The notes: generated by a model from the letters alone, not told the origin. A stretch of DNA of 64,000 nt from Poecilobothrus nobilitatus (GCA_947095535.1 OX352772.1:166393719-166457718); one strand, 5' to 3'. Counted from the first letter of the stretch, positions 33,388 to 44,640 are shown. Numbers and translations: made by a program.

Positions 33388-35044
33388 AAAAAACTATGGA
33401 AAACGAATATCTTAAAAACTATATCTAAACAAAAATTATGGAGTAGGAGCGTGTCTCATCGATCTAGAAAAAGCTTTCAACTCTGTTTGGATTGATGGCC
33501 TAATGTACAAGCTGCTATACAAGTATAAATTCCCACAACATCTAGTAGCTTTGATACAAGATATGATTAGCGACAATAAATTTTATATAGAAACACATGA
33601 AACCGAAATTGCTCCAAAAATTAGTCAATTATGCAATGGACTTCAACAAGGCGCAGTAAATTCACCGATTCTATTTTCGATTTATATCATCGACATGTTA
33701 AAAATGCTAGAATTTTCTAAAGGGTGTAATTATTCTATAGCTTTTGCGGATGACATAATTATTTATTCTGCCAGTAAGCGGGTAGATGAAGCTCAGCAAG
33801 GGGTTCAAAAAATGTTCAACATCATCATAGATTTCTGTAAAGTATGGCTGTTAAAAATTAATTTTAATAAGTGCGAAAGCATATTATTTAGAAACACGTA
33901 TAATAACCTTAACTACAATTATAAGAAAAACTGGAAAAGGTTCATTATAAAAGCACCTAACAGTAACACGATAGCAAACAAAAAAACGGTGAAGTATCTA
34001 GGAGTTCACCTACATAGAAATCTTAATTACATACAACAAGTAAAAAGCGCAACAGAAAAAGGCACTAAAGCTATGCATGCATGTAAAAAACTATTTTATA
34101 ATAAGGCACTCAACAATAAAGTGAAAATCATTGCATACCTTACATTGATCAGACCAGTATTATCATATGGTATACCAGTATGGTATAATATAAGCGCCAG
34201 TCTCATGGAAAAAATCAGAAAATTTGAAAGAAAGTGCATAAGAGTATGTATTAACAAATCACACAAACCAGAATCTGACTACAAATCTTTTTATTCAAAT
34301 AAATATTTGTACAAAGAAGCAAACATAAACAGAATCGATAATTTTATGATAAAATTAATTCGAAATCATTATGTTAGAGCAACAAATACTCCAGAAAATG
34401 GTCTAATATCCCATATATTTTACCACAATGAGGAGTACATTAAAAAAACTTTGCTCTCGGGTTTTATAGCCCCTGAGCATTTTATATATCTAGATAAAAA
34501 TGGTTATATTCAAAACCTGAATCGTGTCCCTATACTATATCACTATAGTAGACGGGCTACATGTAAAACTATTGAATATGATCCTGGTAACATTAACAGA
34601 GATCTCCTGAAGTATGACATGAGTATTCCTCATAAGGATACATTAATTAGGCAAAACTGTTGGTGGTTAGGTACAGCATGAAATATATGGAAACATATTT
34701 TTAGTATGTATATTAGTGTAAGGTAGGATAAGATTTTAAATTATAGGTTAAGTTAGTATAGGCTAGTTTTATAAAAATTAAAAAGAAAAAAACATTGATT
34801 TTTAAAACAATTTTTTCAATGAAAAGTTAAAGAAGATATGAAATTATATAAATGTATGTATATTAAAAATAAGAAAAACCTAATTTAACATTAACATAAC
34901 TTAACATAAAAAAAAAATTAATTTTTAGATGTTAAAAAAAAAATATTGATAAGAAACGTTTTTTTTGTAAACTTTTTTAAGTTAAGGTAAATTTGATAAA
35001 TTGGAATAAATAAAGTTTAATAAAAAAAAAAAAAAAAAAAAAAA
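33388..35044 (+). mobile_element. 5'-truncated LINE with poly-A and target duplication
   Basis: The insertion is flanked by at least 16 bp of identical sequence (ggaacgaatatctaaa at 33372-33387 and 35045-35060) and ends in a pure poly-A run (about 35021-35044). It is cut at the 5' side just before RT motif A. The long intact frame and clean poly-A tail suggest it is among the youngest insertions in the window. Confidence 0.92.
33503..34681 (+). CDS. LINE reverse transcriptase C-terminal part, intact frame
   Basis: A 392-codon uninterrupted frame; upstream codons in another frame (CLIDLEKAFNSVW near 33450-33495) supply RT motif A. It contains QQGAVNSPILFSIYI (motif B), AFADDIIIYS (catalytic FADD), KYLGVHLHRNL and the post-RT region IRPVLSYGIPVWYN...FERKCIRVC. 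It ends NCWWLGTA at 34681. There is no RNase H domain. The function would be target-primed reverse transcription of its own RNA. The endonuclease is missing by 5' truncation and one frameshift lies near 33490, so it is not autonomous. The clade (I/Nimb-like or Jockey-like) is unsure. Confidence 0.85.
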   Translation: MYKLLYKYKFPQHLVALIQDMISDNKFYIETHETEIAPKISQLCNGLQQGAVNSPILFSIYIIDMLKMLEFSKGCNYSIAFADDIIIYSASKRVDEAQQGVQKMFNIIIDFCKVWLLKINFNKCESILFRNTYNNLNYNYKKNWKRFIIKAPNSNTIANKKTVKYLGVHLHRNLNYIQQVKSATEKGTKAMHACKKLFYNKALNNKVKIIAYLTLIRPVLSYGIPVWYNISASLMEKIRKFERKCIRVCINKSHKPESDYKSFYSNKYLYKEANINRIDNFMIKLIRNHYVRATNTPENGLISHIFYHNEEYIKKTLLSGFIAPEHFIYLDKNGYIQNLNRVPILYHYSRRATCKTIEYDPGNINRDLLKYDMSIPHKDTLIRQNCWWLGTA

Positions 35045-35060
35045 GGAACGAATATCTAAA

Positions 35061-35320
35061 TTCCAGAAATCAGATCTGTGATAATAGCACTTTAAATATA
35101 AAAAATATAAATTATCATTTAATTAAAATAGACGAAGTAATTATAAAAACTATAGATGAAGTAGTCCCAAAACAGGAACAATTTAATAACATAAACAAAA
35201 TAAATTCTCCGATAATTAAAAAACTAATTACAAAAAAAAACAGCTTGCTTAACGATCTTCATCGAATACGTTCACAGAACCTAAATTCAAGAAGCTTCTA
35301 CCAATCAAAAGACAAACACA
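35061..35320 (+). pseudogene. Older LINE linker remnant
   Basis: A frame with KIDEVIIKTIDEVVPKQEQ and INSPIIKKLITKKNSLLND looks like the endonuclease-RT linker of a LINE. It is the sequence into which the younger LINE inserted. The match is by composition and motif order only. Confidence 0.45.
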
Positions 35321-35324
35321 TCAT

Positions 35325-35790
35325 GTTCCGATGAAAACTACATTCATGCAGTTATATGTATGGAATACGTTTGATTGTCAAAACTTATGGGACTATTTAA
35401 AACTTTACCTTATAACAGATGTGCTTATTTTGACTGATGTTTTTGAAAACTTTCGAAAAATATACTACAAAATCTATTCTTTAGATCCTGCAAATTTTTA
35501 TACTACCCCAGGTTTGTCATGGCAGCTATTTTAAAATACACGCATATCAAATTACAATTATTAACTGATATTGGTATGTATAATTTCCCTAAAAAAGGGA
35601 TACGTGGTGGAATTAGTCAGTGCTCACTTAGACATTCAGTAGCAAATAATAAATTCATGGGAGAATCTTATAAAAGAAACGAACCATCCAAATACATAGT
35701 ATATGAAGACGCTAACAATTTATATGGATGGGCAATGATCCAATATTTACTACATAAAGATTTTCAGTGGATTGACATTATCAAAGACGC
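35325..35790 (+). pseudogene. Polinton-type DNA polymerase B fragment
   Basis: Fragment of a protein-primed family B DNA polymerase (pPolB). The first frame has VWNTFDCQNLWDYLKLYLIT followed by DVLILTDVFENFRK (Exo III-like Y-x3-D) and ends near SLDPANFYTTPGLSWQ. A frameshift near 35520 leads to PSKYIVYEDANNLYGWAM, the motif A region (DANNLYGW) typical of Polinton, adintovirus and related polymerases. The polymerase C-terminal motifs are missing because the element's right inverted repeat begins directly after. It is a relic of the replicative gene of the host Polinton. Confidence 0.85.
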
Positions 35791-36045
35791 AATGCTTTTT
35801 ACTCATTTTGCATACTTTTTCGACGAATATATGCAAATAATTTTTTTACATACTTTTAGGAGGACTAAAAGCTTTAAAAAGCTTCTCCTGCACCAGAACC
35901 GGCATATCCATACTACTACCGGCCTTTCATACAAAAGGTCTCGGGTTCAAACCCCGGCTGGGTCATATAGATTAATAAAATAATATAGATTTTTCTTATA
36001 ATATATAATAATTAGTAGATTATAATTAAATTAAAAATAGGTATA

Positions 36046-36448
36046 TATGTCCTATAATAATTAATATCATATTGTAATAGCTAAGTATATAATAAAAATA
36101 ATAATAAACCATAATTGTTGTAATAGGTGGCGTAGAAATAAAAACGAAATGTGGCAAAAAGAAAAAATAATTAATAACAAAACATTCTGTTCTGATTACA
36201 CAGAATAAATTCGTCTTGTATATATTGATACAAAGACGCCTTGTATATATTGATTTTGCATAATATTATAGAAACTGTAATGTTCTTCATAAAACGAACA
36301 TAATTCTTGACTACAAAATATTTACGCTGATGCCCTTTTTTGCTGATTAAGAATTTTACCAAAATCTTATATATATAATCTAAGTCATATTCATATACAT
36401 ATGAAGTAATTTCATTTTACATTGTATGATTTAGTAAATTTTAATTAC
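36046..36448. other. AT-rich DNA next to a host exon
   Basis: No feature apart from a stretch near 36118-36150 (aataggtggcgtagaaataaaaacgaaatg) that resembles 12418-12450. The tail is the start of the 28.9-kb intron of the dynein-like gene. Confidence 0.4.
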
Positions 36449-36615
36449 ATCCAGAAACTTAGCGTTTTCAATTTCAACTCCAATTTGTTCTGATAACTTC
36501 AAAATTTCATGAAAATCTTTACCAATAAATGCAGATAGAAGGGTAATTAGTATATGCTTCTCTGACGATTTTTCAATAAAATAATCATTTGATCTATTTG
36601 CTGCATCTTCAGTGT
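36449..36615 (-). CDS. Dynein heavy chain-like exon (fourth in window)
   Basis: Internal exon of 167 bp: 2 nt completing a codon, then 55 codons, phase 0 end. Read on the minus strand it follows the acceptor gtatttttag and precedes the donor gtaatt. The split codon made with the previous exon is Asp. The peptide starts TEDAANRSNDYFIEKSSEKH and ends GVEIENAKFLD. It is helical and charged, fitting the dynein heavy chain stem after the segment DFGVDPGEERKELYM. The composition is clearly more balanced than the surrounding intron. A terminal or skipped exon in between cannot be excluded. Confidence 0.62.
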
Positions 36616-37423
36616 CTAAAAATACAAGATATAAAAAATAAATTTGAAAAATCTGAATTACTATATAGATCTACAATAAAATAATATTCTTTAATATAAT
36701 AAATTATTCGAAAGATTTTTTATAAAGTTATAGTTCAAAAATGTACAGAAGTGGTACAGAAATGGTTGGTTCAAAAATGTAGTAGTACAGAAAAAAAAGG
36801 GAAAGATACAAATATATTTGAGGCAAAAAGCTAAAATCGCCTAGGTTGATATAAGACAAAACTGATTATGCATATAATTCTATTTCTACGACTTTACGTT
36901 TATCTACGACTTTTTTTTAGCAAAATTAGAAATGAAAAACTAACAGCCTAAACTAAAACAGCCTAAGTTACTTTGAAAAGTGTCTATGGAAATACCGACA
37001 ATCTCTCTTACGGACTGAATTTACTGTTTTTCAACCAATTAGTTTTTTCATTTTATTTAAATTCATTTTACACCATTTCGCTTATCTATTTCGAACTTGT
37101 TCGTTTTTTCTTACGAAATAAGTAGAAAAAAGTATTTAAGTATTTCTTAGCTTAAGTAAGTTTGTTCTTTTTGTCATTATTGTGTTGGTTAAACGCCATT
37201 ACAAAGTTTTCTTAGCGGGTTATGCAAAGTTCATTGATCATTCATTTTTATGAAATAAGTGAAAGAGAAAGAGGTTATATGTTTATATTATTACAAAGCT
37301 AAAAATATTCGTGTGATTAAGAAAAAGTGATGATAAATATTTATTAAGTGTAACAAATTTAGTAGTATTAGAATAAATAATTTCATTTAAACTCATTAGA
37401 CAAAAATAACTGCAAGAATTTTA
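36616..37423. other. Intron DNA upstream of a decayed transposon gene
   Basis: No coding sequence. It may include the 5' region of the transposon-family gene that starts at 37424, but no terminal repeat could be defined. Confidence 0.4.
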
Positions 37424-39080
37424 ATAATGATTGAATTAGCCCGTTTTCAAAGAGCTGCACAATTGAGTAATAAAGAAGAATCCCGGGCAGGTACTACTTT
37501 CTTTATCAGGTAAATGTTCTATTTGCATTTATTTACATATATACATAAAAATAATAATATTAAACGTATAAATTTCAGAATATAGCAAAAAATGCCAATA
37601 GAGGTTTTTTTATATTAGACAAAACAGAATTACCTGCAGTAATTTTAGAAAGTTAAAATTTAGGTATGCCACAAGTTGACGTGGATGTGTCACAAAAAAT
37701 TTCGGTATCCAAAACTTTCAACTAAAATATTGAGGACTTGCCCGAATTAAATTATATGTCTGATTTTGATTCAGATGATGTTTTTACAGATCCTGACTAA
37801 GAAATACCATCAAATTTAAATAGTAGTAAAGAAACTATTTCCAATGTAACTTTACAAAAATCTGATTGAGTATGACGTCTAAACTGCATAAAGTGGAAAT
37901 TCAAATTAAACGAAATTCTGGTGAATCTTATCTTATAGAAGAAAATCAGATGTAGTCCCTGAAAGTTGTGCACCTTTGGGAAATTGCCCTAAAATGTGTG
38001 GAAATAGAGTTTTTTTTAACATACAAAAAAAAGTTTTTTCTAAATATTGCTCTTTAGGACCTTACGTTAAAAGAATTCTTTTCATGAACTCTTTAATTGA
38101 AATTAAAGAAAAACAAACCAAAAAGCAAAATAATCCAAGAAATCTTAATCATTTTATTGAAATTGAAGGAAAACAAGTTAATATTTGTCAAAAATGCTTT
38201 TTGTCTATTCCTTTGGAGAAACTATTGCTTTTGTAAAAAGTGTGCAAAGAAAAAAACATTAGAAGTTGGGTTTGAAGTTAAGCTTGAGTCTTGAAACCTG
38301 TGGAAGAACAAATGAAAGCCATTACACACGGCGAGACACTTCTGAAAAGTATTTAACATCTGATTTAACGATTTCTAAAATGTATGGATTATTTTTAAAA
38401 AAGTAAAAAGTGCGTATAAGTCTTTCGTCATATTCGAAAATATTTCCATGTATACTAATAATAAGTTTATATAATTTTTTTTTTTTTTCGTTTTTTTCCT
38501 AAGCTATGGGGATTGATATTTAAAGCACCAAAGGTTGATAGTTGCCATACTGCCAACTCTTGATAAAAGTGCCAAAAGTGATATTGCAGGAGACCGTTTG
38601 GACGTTTAATTTAACAATTCATTCAAGGTAACATAATTTCTTGTTTATGTTAAGCAGCATTTAATTTTTTATTCCGGTTCATGTACAGGTCAAGATTCAT
38701 TCTTGTGTGTTATGTTTATGGCACCTTTATATAACAACAACAACATAGAAACAATTGGCCATAAATTTCTGTTTGCTGGCCATACACACATAGAGTGCGA
38801 TGTTGACCATTCTGTAATTGAACGAAAAAGAAAAAAGACTGAAATAAAACTCTACCATTTTCTGGAGAAATTGATTGTGAAAAGATATTTTGGAAAGATT
38901 TAAAATGGGTCCGGTATGAGAAAAATAAATTTCTAGCAAGAAAAAAAAACAATCTTTTCGACGATCTTCCATTATAGATCCATGCTTCCACTCATTTTAC
39001 ACAACACTTCCACCTGCTGATACGATTCCCAAAATTCATCTTGATCTCATTGAAGAAGAAAACACAGAAGACAATTAAAA
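37424..39080 (+). pseudogene. Decayed transposon-family gene with a 68-bp intron
   Basis: Possible exon 1 (37427-37510) starts MIELARFQRAAQLSNKEESR. A canonical intron follows (donor gtaaatg after atcag at 37511, acceptor tttcag ending 37578). Further pieces are the acidic LPELNYMSDFDSDDVFTDPD, then ESCAPLGNCPKMCGNRVFFN, ICQKCFL with paired cysteines, and KFLFAGHTHIECDVDHSVIE (38703-38903). The GHTxxECDxxHSxIER-type motif with N-terminal acidic and CxxC parts recalls a widespread unnamed insect protein family linked to DNA transposons. Stops and a missing central part show it is dead. No terminal repeats were found. Confidence 0.5.
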
Positions 39081-39675
39081 TATATATTTTGCTATGCATA
39101 ATAAAATTGATCCTGCGTCAGAATCATATTCCGTCTGTCTGTACAATAACTCAAATATTGAAAATTAGAGGCTTGAAATTAACACAAAATATTTAAGTAT
39201 CAATTTGTAGGGTCAATTTTTTTTGGTTGAGATCTGACCAAAACTTCGGGTCGGTAAAGCAACTAACTTTTTCATCTTCACATTTGTAATTTTTTTATTT
39301 TTCATACAAAATTTCTGAATAACGAGAATTTATATAATTTTTTTTGCTTTTTTTTTCTCGGTCTTTTTGTATCTATCAATAATAGAAATTCTTGACGATG
39401 ATGAGTAATAAAAATAAATAATTAAATAAAAAATGTTACGATTGCACAAAAAATTTATTTATATGATATTGGCCATGTATATTATCATAGACAAATAATA
39501 TATAGATAAGAAAATCGTATGGGAATTTTTTAAACACTTAGTTTTTAAAACTTTACAAAAAATATCTTGGGAAGTAAAGCACTGTTAAATGTAATAATAT
39601 ACTTTTTTTTCATGCATTTCTCTGTCACATAAATGTGGACATGAAATTACACAGCCTTTCCTGTTCAGGCGTGAT
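39081..39675. other. AT-rich DNA, no gene seen
   Basis: Contains a gtctgtctgtac motif near 39130 of the kind found in dispersed fly repeats. No other feature is supported. Confidence 0.4.
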
Positions 39676-39790
39676 TGTAAATGTTGTAAGGGGGAATAGC
39701 TCTTACGACGTGTGCGGGATTCGAACCCATACTCCCTCGGTGTTTACAGCGTATTTTATACGCTCTTACCCACTAGGCCACCGAGGTCCC
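39676..39790 (-). mobile_element. tRNA-derived SINE, family A (copy 3)
   Basis: The minus-strand head near 39790 has a strong A-box (TGGCCTAGTGGGTAAGAGCG) and B-box (GGTTCGAATCCC). It is followed by the family stem-loop and TATTCCCCCTTAC. It is the best preserved head of the family. A 12-nt insertion in the middle of the head (atacgc/gcgtat palindrome) breaks the tRNA shape. Confidence 0.75.
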
Positions 39791-40194
39791 TTCATAAAAA
39801 TAATGTGCATACATACCTAAGAGTACATATTATGTATTATTAAGTTATTTTATTTTTGCTAAATATTTCTTTTTAAATGGGTTTTATGTATTTTATGTTT
39901 GTTGAATTTCCGAAAAAGGGAAAAACTTTCATTTGAGATTTTCATTTTCCCAAATCATTTTTCGGATTAAAAAAATTAAAAAATTCTTCTTATGCTAAAA
40001 TCAAATATATGCTAAATCAAAAAAAATCTAATTTTACTGCTATAGTACTAGATATTTAAATGTTGAAGAACTTGTAAAATGTTGAACTTGTTAAATGTTC
40101 TAAATGTACATAGAACTTTAAATGTTGAAATAATTATATTCATTTTTAATTTTATATTTGTTATTTAATTTAAAAAGAAAATTTAAAAAATCTA
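39791..40194. other. AT-rich DNA, no gene seen
   Basis: No coding motif or repeat border recognised. Confidence 0.4.
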
Positions 40195-40440
40195 GCTACC
40201 TACTCCTTTTCTTTGAAGTTTCGTTTTTATTCTAGCTACCTACTCCTTTTCATACATATGTATATGTATGAACATATATGTATGTTTTTGCAACAAAAAC
40301 GTCTATTTTCAAGAGTAGGTGCAATATTTTTTTCTATTTTTCATATCACTGTGGCTGTGTATACTGTATTTTTAGATGGTAATTTTATTAGGGGTACCTA
40401 CGCAAATGAATTTGTTGGTTTGCGAGTATATATATAATTG
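40195..40440. repeat. Dispersed repeat D, copy 2
   Basis: Holds acgtctattttcaagagtag, tgcaatatttttttctattt and gatggtaattttatta in the same order as 13060-13200. A short palindromic catacatatgtatatgtatg lies at 40250. Confidence 0.55.
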
Positions 40441-42008
40441 AAATTGGAATTGTGTGTATATGAAGTAGTGGGTACCCAATGAAATTGGAATTGTGTGTAT
40501 ATATATTTGTGGTTGGGGGTACCTAAATGTGTATTATATTCTTTGTTGTTTCAATTTCAAATCGTGTTTTTTTTTATTCTGTCTTTTTCATGCATTAGGT
40601 ATCTCAGTGTATTCATGACATGTAAAGTACAGCTTGCTAAGTTCTTTATAGTTATTTGCCAGCCCTTCTTGATGAATAAGTACTTTCAGACTAGTTTGAG
40701 TAGTTCCATCATAACAAATATGATCTTGATCATGAAAGTATGATAAAAATAATCTCACATTGTTCTAAATTCTGTGCTTTCTTACTCTAGATAAGGCATA
40801 TTTATTTTCACGAGTTTCAACCGCTTTTTTTTGTTAATCTAACAATTAGGGGAACCAAGGGGTCGACAAAACTCTCAATGAGCAATGAATTGAGACGAAT
40901 ACTTTACCTTAATATACGTACTTTTACAAAAGTACAAAAACACCGCACAGTACAAAAAGAAAATTATTTAATTTTCAACATTGTTCCCCTGAATATCCCT
41001 TCGACACATATCGAAGATCAAATCCAATTCATATCTAACTTTTTCTTTTTTATATATATATATAGTCAGTTTTACTTTTATATATACATATATATTCAGG
41101 GTTTAAACATTTTGGTTTCATTTTTTTCCATTTTTTTTTTATGAAAAAATGGAATTTTATATGAAAAACTGAAGTTTTTTATATGAAAAAAAGAAATGGA
41201 AATATGAATAAATAGCATTTTTCATATGAAAAAATGGAACATTATTAATTCCATATTTTAATTAGAATCATTAAATATAGCTTCTGTAAAAAGGATAGTT
41301 TATAGATTTCAAAAAAATTGCCTCAAAACCTATACATCTACATCGCATTATACATCAGCAAGCCTTATGTATGAAAATATTAAATGCAAAATCTATATGT
41401 CAGTGGTTATTTCTATCATAAGTTTTATTGGTACTCGTGGCTTGAATCATCGTCAATTTCAATAATTTCTAAAATCAATTAATGCAATGAATAATACGAA
41501 GTTCACTGGTTGAGCAGAGGAAAAATATTAAAGCGATTTTTTTATCTTCACCACGAAATTGTTATTTTTAAGCGAAAAAGAAAAGCCTATCGTTGAATTA
41601 TCATATTATTCATGGTCATATACATTAGCTTTTTTACCTGAACACATTAACCAGCTAAAATTATAAGCATATTAATTATTGTATTATAGAAAAATAAAAA
41701 ATATGGAATAATTTCAAAATTGCAATAATTTGGAAATCATCTCGTTAATAAAAAATTTAGTACCAGTTCAAAATTATTGAATTAAAACTTTTTTTTGTTT
41801 TGATACTCAAATGTAAATGTAGTAAGAAAAATTTTTATATGAAAATATTTCATATATTCATCATTATATGAAAATAAAAAACAGAAAAATTTTTTATTTT
41901 TAAATCTACAGAGTATCTTTAAAATTGAAAAGACAAAATGTAATCCTGTTTTTGTTTTTTTGTTAGTATAAAGAAAAAAAGTAAAGTAAGATATAAATTT
42001 TTTTTTTG
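40441..42008. other. AT-rich intron DNA, no gene seen
   Basis: Hydrophobic open frames (40495-40743, 40878-41144) show no motif. A run of atgaaaaa-type repeats lies at 41140-41240. Confidence 0.4.
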
Positions 42009-42379
42009 CTTACATAAAAATGTGGTCTCTTCTAAATAGATATATATTTATGTTTTTCTACTTTAAGAATTTACAAAAGAAAATATATAGAAAACGAAAG
42101 TCATTAGTTAACCGACTGCATGTCGTGTAAGATATTTTTTATTTTTTAATTAAGAATGTTCAAAAGATATGAATAAAAAGAAAACAATTTCTTTCGTTTG
42201 CAAACATATGGGTATAAGGAACATACATCTATCTATTTAAGTATGTTCAGCAAAATAAGTACTATAGTTCTGTACTTTTTTTGCTGAAGTGCAGCTGAAC
42301 TATACAGCCGTTGTAAAAGTAAACATTCTTAATAGCGGTAATAACCTTATAACCTTTTCATCATTATAAACTGATATTG

Positions 42380-42650
42380 TAAACCATAATAACTTTAATA
42401 TTATTTCTGAAACTGATAACAAATTTAATATCTTAAACGAAAATCTAACTTTGAAAAAACGCATTTATCAAATGAAAAAAGAAACTGAGTTTCTTGATCA
42501 CATTGTGACTTTGGACGGAATAAGACCAAATCCTAAAAAAATTGCATGCATCAAAAATTTCCCTATCCCCTATTAAGATATTACAAGGAATTTATTAAAG
42601 ACTATTCCAAGATTGCTAAACTAATGAAAAAATACTAGTGAAAAACGTAA
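42380..42650 (+). pseudogene. pol: Gypsy-type RT connection fragment
   Basis: The frame reads KKETEFLDHIVTLDGIRPNP then KKIACIKNFPIP. After a stop it continues as YYKEFIKDYSKIAKLMKK. This is the segment between the RT palm/thumb and RNase H of Gypsy elements, the very part missing from the provirus at 20400. Nothing else of that element is nearby. Confidence 0.75.
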
Positions 42651-42859
42651 AACTAAAAATTGATAATCCATGATTTAGTTTTCATAATTTATGAAGAAGA
42701 ATCATGATCGATGAAATACCATCGTATCCAGTTGCAAATGCAGATTTAAAAGAGTTAATGGCATCTTATTTTTTCTCGCTTAAATTAGTGCGGTTTAATT
42801 GAAAAGCAGTAAATATGTTTCTACTAAATTTTGCCACATGGCAATTTCTTCATCCATTG

Positions 42860-43570
42860 CACTTGTGTCGACTATCAGTGACATTGATGAAGAAAGTATT
42901 TAAGGTTTCACTTATTTGTTCTGAATTTTTAATTACATTATTATTGTACGTAATGAACTTTTCGTATTTACCGGTATTAGATTATCTTTTATTGTAAATT
43001 ATTATTTTGTTTCATAGTTTTCTACCGTCACTAGGATCATTAGAGAGAGTTTGATTACAATATTTTTTTCCCTGCATAACTATATCTTCTATTTTATTTT
43101 TGTATGTTTCATATAAATCTTTAGTTTTCGTATTGTAAGGGTACTTTTTTATATATTTAAAAAAAGTACCCTTATATTTTTATAGTTTTTAAAATATCCA
43201 AAATCATCCATTTTTTTTTTCATCAGATTATTCGTTAGCGGGAGTATCAATAATATGTAGGTACTAGATAGTATTCATATTCAAGTAGGTCGGTGATGAA
43301 GTGGTCTATTGAATTTTTGTCAATTCTTGTTAGAAAACGTTCATCGCTTTTATTGTAAATTAAATATCCGTTAGAGAGTATAACATGAGAGTAATTTTTG
43401 ACATCACTGTTGTTTTTATCAAGCAAATTTAAATTGAAATCATCAAGATTAAAGATCGTTTATTGGTAGATATGATGTTTTCAATTTTAATTAAAAATAC
43501 TACCTTGTTGGTTTGTTGAGGCCTATAAAAAGATATGACATTGACATTTGCTTTAAATAATTTAATTAAC
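42860..43570 (-). mobile_element. LINE endonuclease/linker remnant (reverse)
   Basis: On the minus strand an endonuclease C-terminal part reads DFNLNLLDKNNSDVKNYSH and TRIDKNSIDHFITD (near 43280-43460). It is followed by a linker with YMKHTKIK...YCNQTLSNDPSDGRK near 43010-43130. It resembles the linker of the CR1-like LINE at 56080-57775. No RT remains. Confidence 0.6.
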
Positions 43571-43749
43571 AGAATGTTCGACTTATTATGCTCTCCTTCA
43601 AAAATTGGACCAATAATTTATGTCTACCACGTGCACTTGTTTCACTAGTTAAAATTGAAAAATTTATTCAAAAATGTTTATATAAACAAAAATTGTGGTA
43701 ATTGAAGTAATATTTGAAGGATTTAATAATAGAATATTAACTTGTTATA

Positions 43750-44640
43750 CCATAATAATCATTACAATATAATAACTTCACTCGCAGCTGCTTTTTGCAC
43801 AGAATTTTATTGTGAAGAATATCATATTACGTATTCTAAGAAAAATTAACATAGTTTTCCGAATAGTTGCCCTTGCTGTCAAAACTCACCAGCTTGTTCA
43901 ATTAATGTTAAAAATATTTTATGTATGCAGTGCAATCGCGCATTTCGTGGTCAATTATGTTTTGAAAATCATAAGGCTTCTAGTTCAAAAAATAGAAGCA
44001 TCTGTGAAGAAATTAGGAAATGCAAATCTTGTTTTAAAGTTCATAAAGTTGTACGACTCATATATGTGTAGAATATTTTTGAAAAATTTGGGATAATCAT
44101 TTTCCTGCAAACCATATTCCTGAAAACCATAAATGCTTCATTCAGCAAGACAAAACAAAAGAAAATTTTGAACACTGCATTTACGTATTTTATGATTTAC
44201 AAACAAGATAAGAGGAAATTAACTCTACAAAAATAAAAGAACATGTTCCAAGTTTATGTGTGGCTCAACTGAGATGCTTGAAAACGAGGGAAAATTTCCA
44301 TTAACCATCCTAGGATTTATGTTGGAGAAGATGCCTGCTCCAAGTTAAACAGAATGACTATTGACGGTATTATTAAATGTAAAATCTTACCACAAACAAA
44401 TTTATTACACCCGTGTTACCTGTCAAACAAAATAATAAATTGATGTTCCCACTATGTAACACTTGTAGTGAACAAAGATATCAAGGAAAATACTGTGAAC
44501 ATACAGATGATCAAAGAGCATTAGTAGGAACATAGTAGTTAGCTGGAAATATAAAGAAGATCCAGTAACTTCTTTATCTACTGTCAATGTAAGTATCGTT
44601 GCTTATACAACATGCTCGTCTTCAACTTTACAGTTATATG
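43750..44640 (+). pseudogene. Polinton-type DNA polymerase B, zinc-rich N-terminal part
   Basis: Pieces in shifting frames: AAAFCTEFYCEEYHITYS, then CPCCQNSPAC, CMQCNRAFRGQLCFENHK, CEEIRKCKSC, and later DGIIKCKILPQTNLLHPC, KLMFPLCNTCSE and YCEHTDDQRALVGT. Paired cysteines followed by an LPP..LxHPxLPxK-like block and LMFPLCxTC is the pattern I know from Polinton pPolB proteins ahead of the polymerase core. Several stops and shifts; the polymerase active-site part is absent. Confidence 0.7.

Larger units (their letters stand above)
33249..35917 (+). mobile_element. Deleted Polinton/Maverick with 6-bp target duplication
   Basis: Terminal inverted repeats of about 122 bp (33249-33371 and 35796-35917) begin AGAAGTATGGATATG and, on the other strand, AGTAGTATGGATATG. 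They are flanked by the exact 6-bp repeat ACCGGC (33243-33248, 35918-35923). AG-starting termini and 6-bp duplications are the hallmarks of Polintons. Inside are a protein-primed DNA polymerase B fragment (35325-35790), a LINE-linker remnant (35061-35320) and a complete LINE insertion (33388-35040). At 2.7 kb against 15-20 kb for full elements, it is a deletion derivative. Confidence 0.85.
33214..36045 (+). mobile_element. tRNA-derived SINE, family B, split by a Polinton
   Basis: The left half (33214-33248) has an acceptor-stem-like atccagc and A-box region ttagtggttaaga. The right half (35924-36045) has ctcgggttcaaaccccgg (T-arm/B-box), then gctgggt, which pairs with atccagc, and an AT-rich body. 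Joined across the insertion it matches the uninterrupted copy at 12605-12734. tRNA-like folding is visible, but the anticodon arm is irregular, so I take it as a SINE head and not a working tRNA. Confidence 0.8.

Noticed and set aside
39700..39790. tRNA gene on the minus strand
   Set aside because: The head is well kept, but a 12-nt palindromic insertion sits in it and the SINE stem-loop follows; not a normal tRNA.
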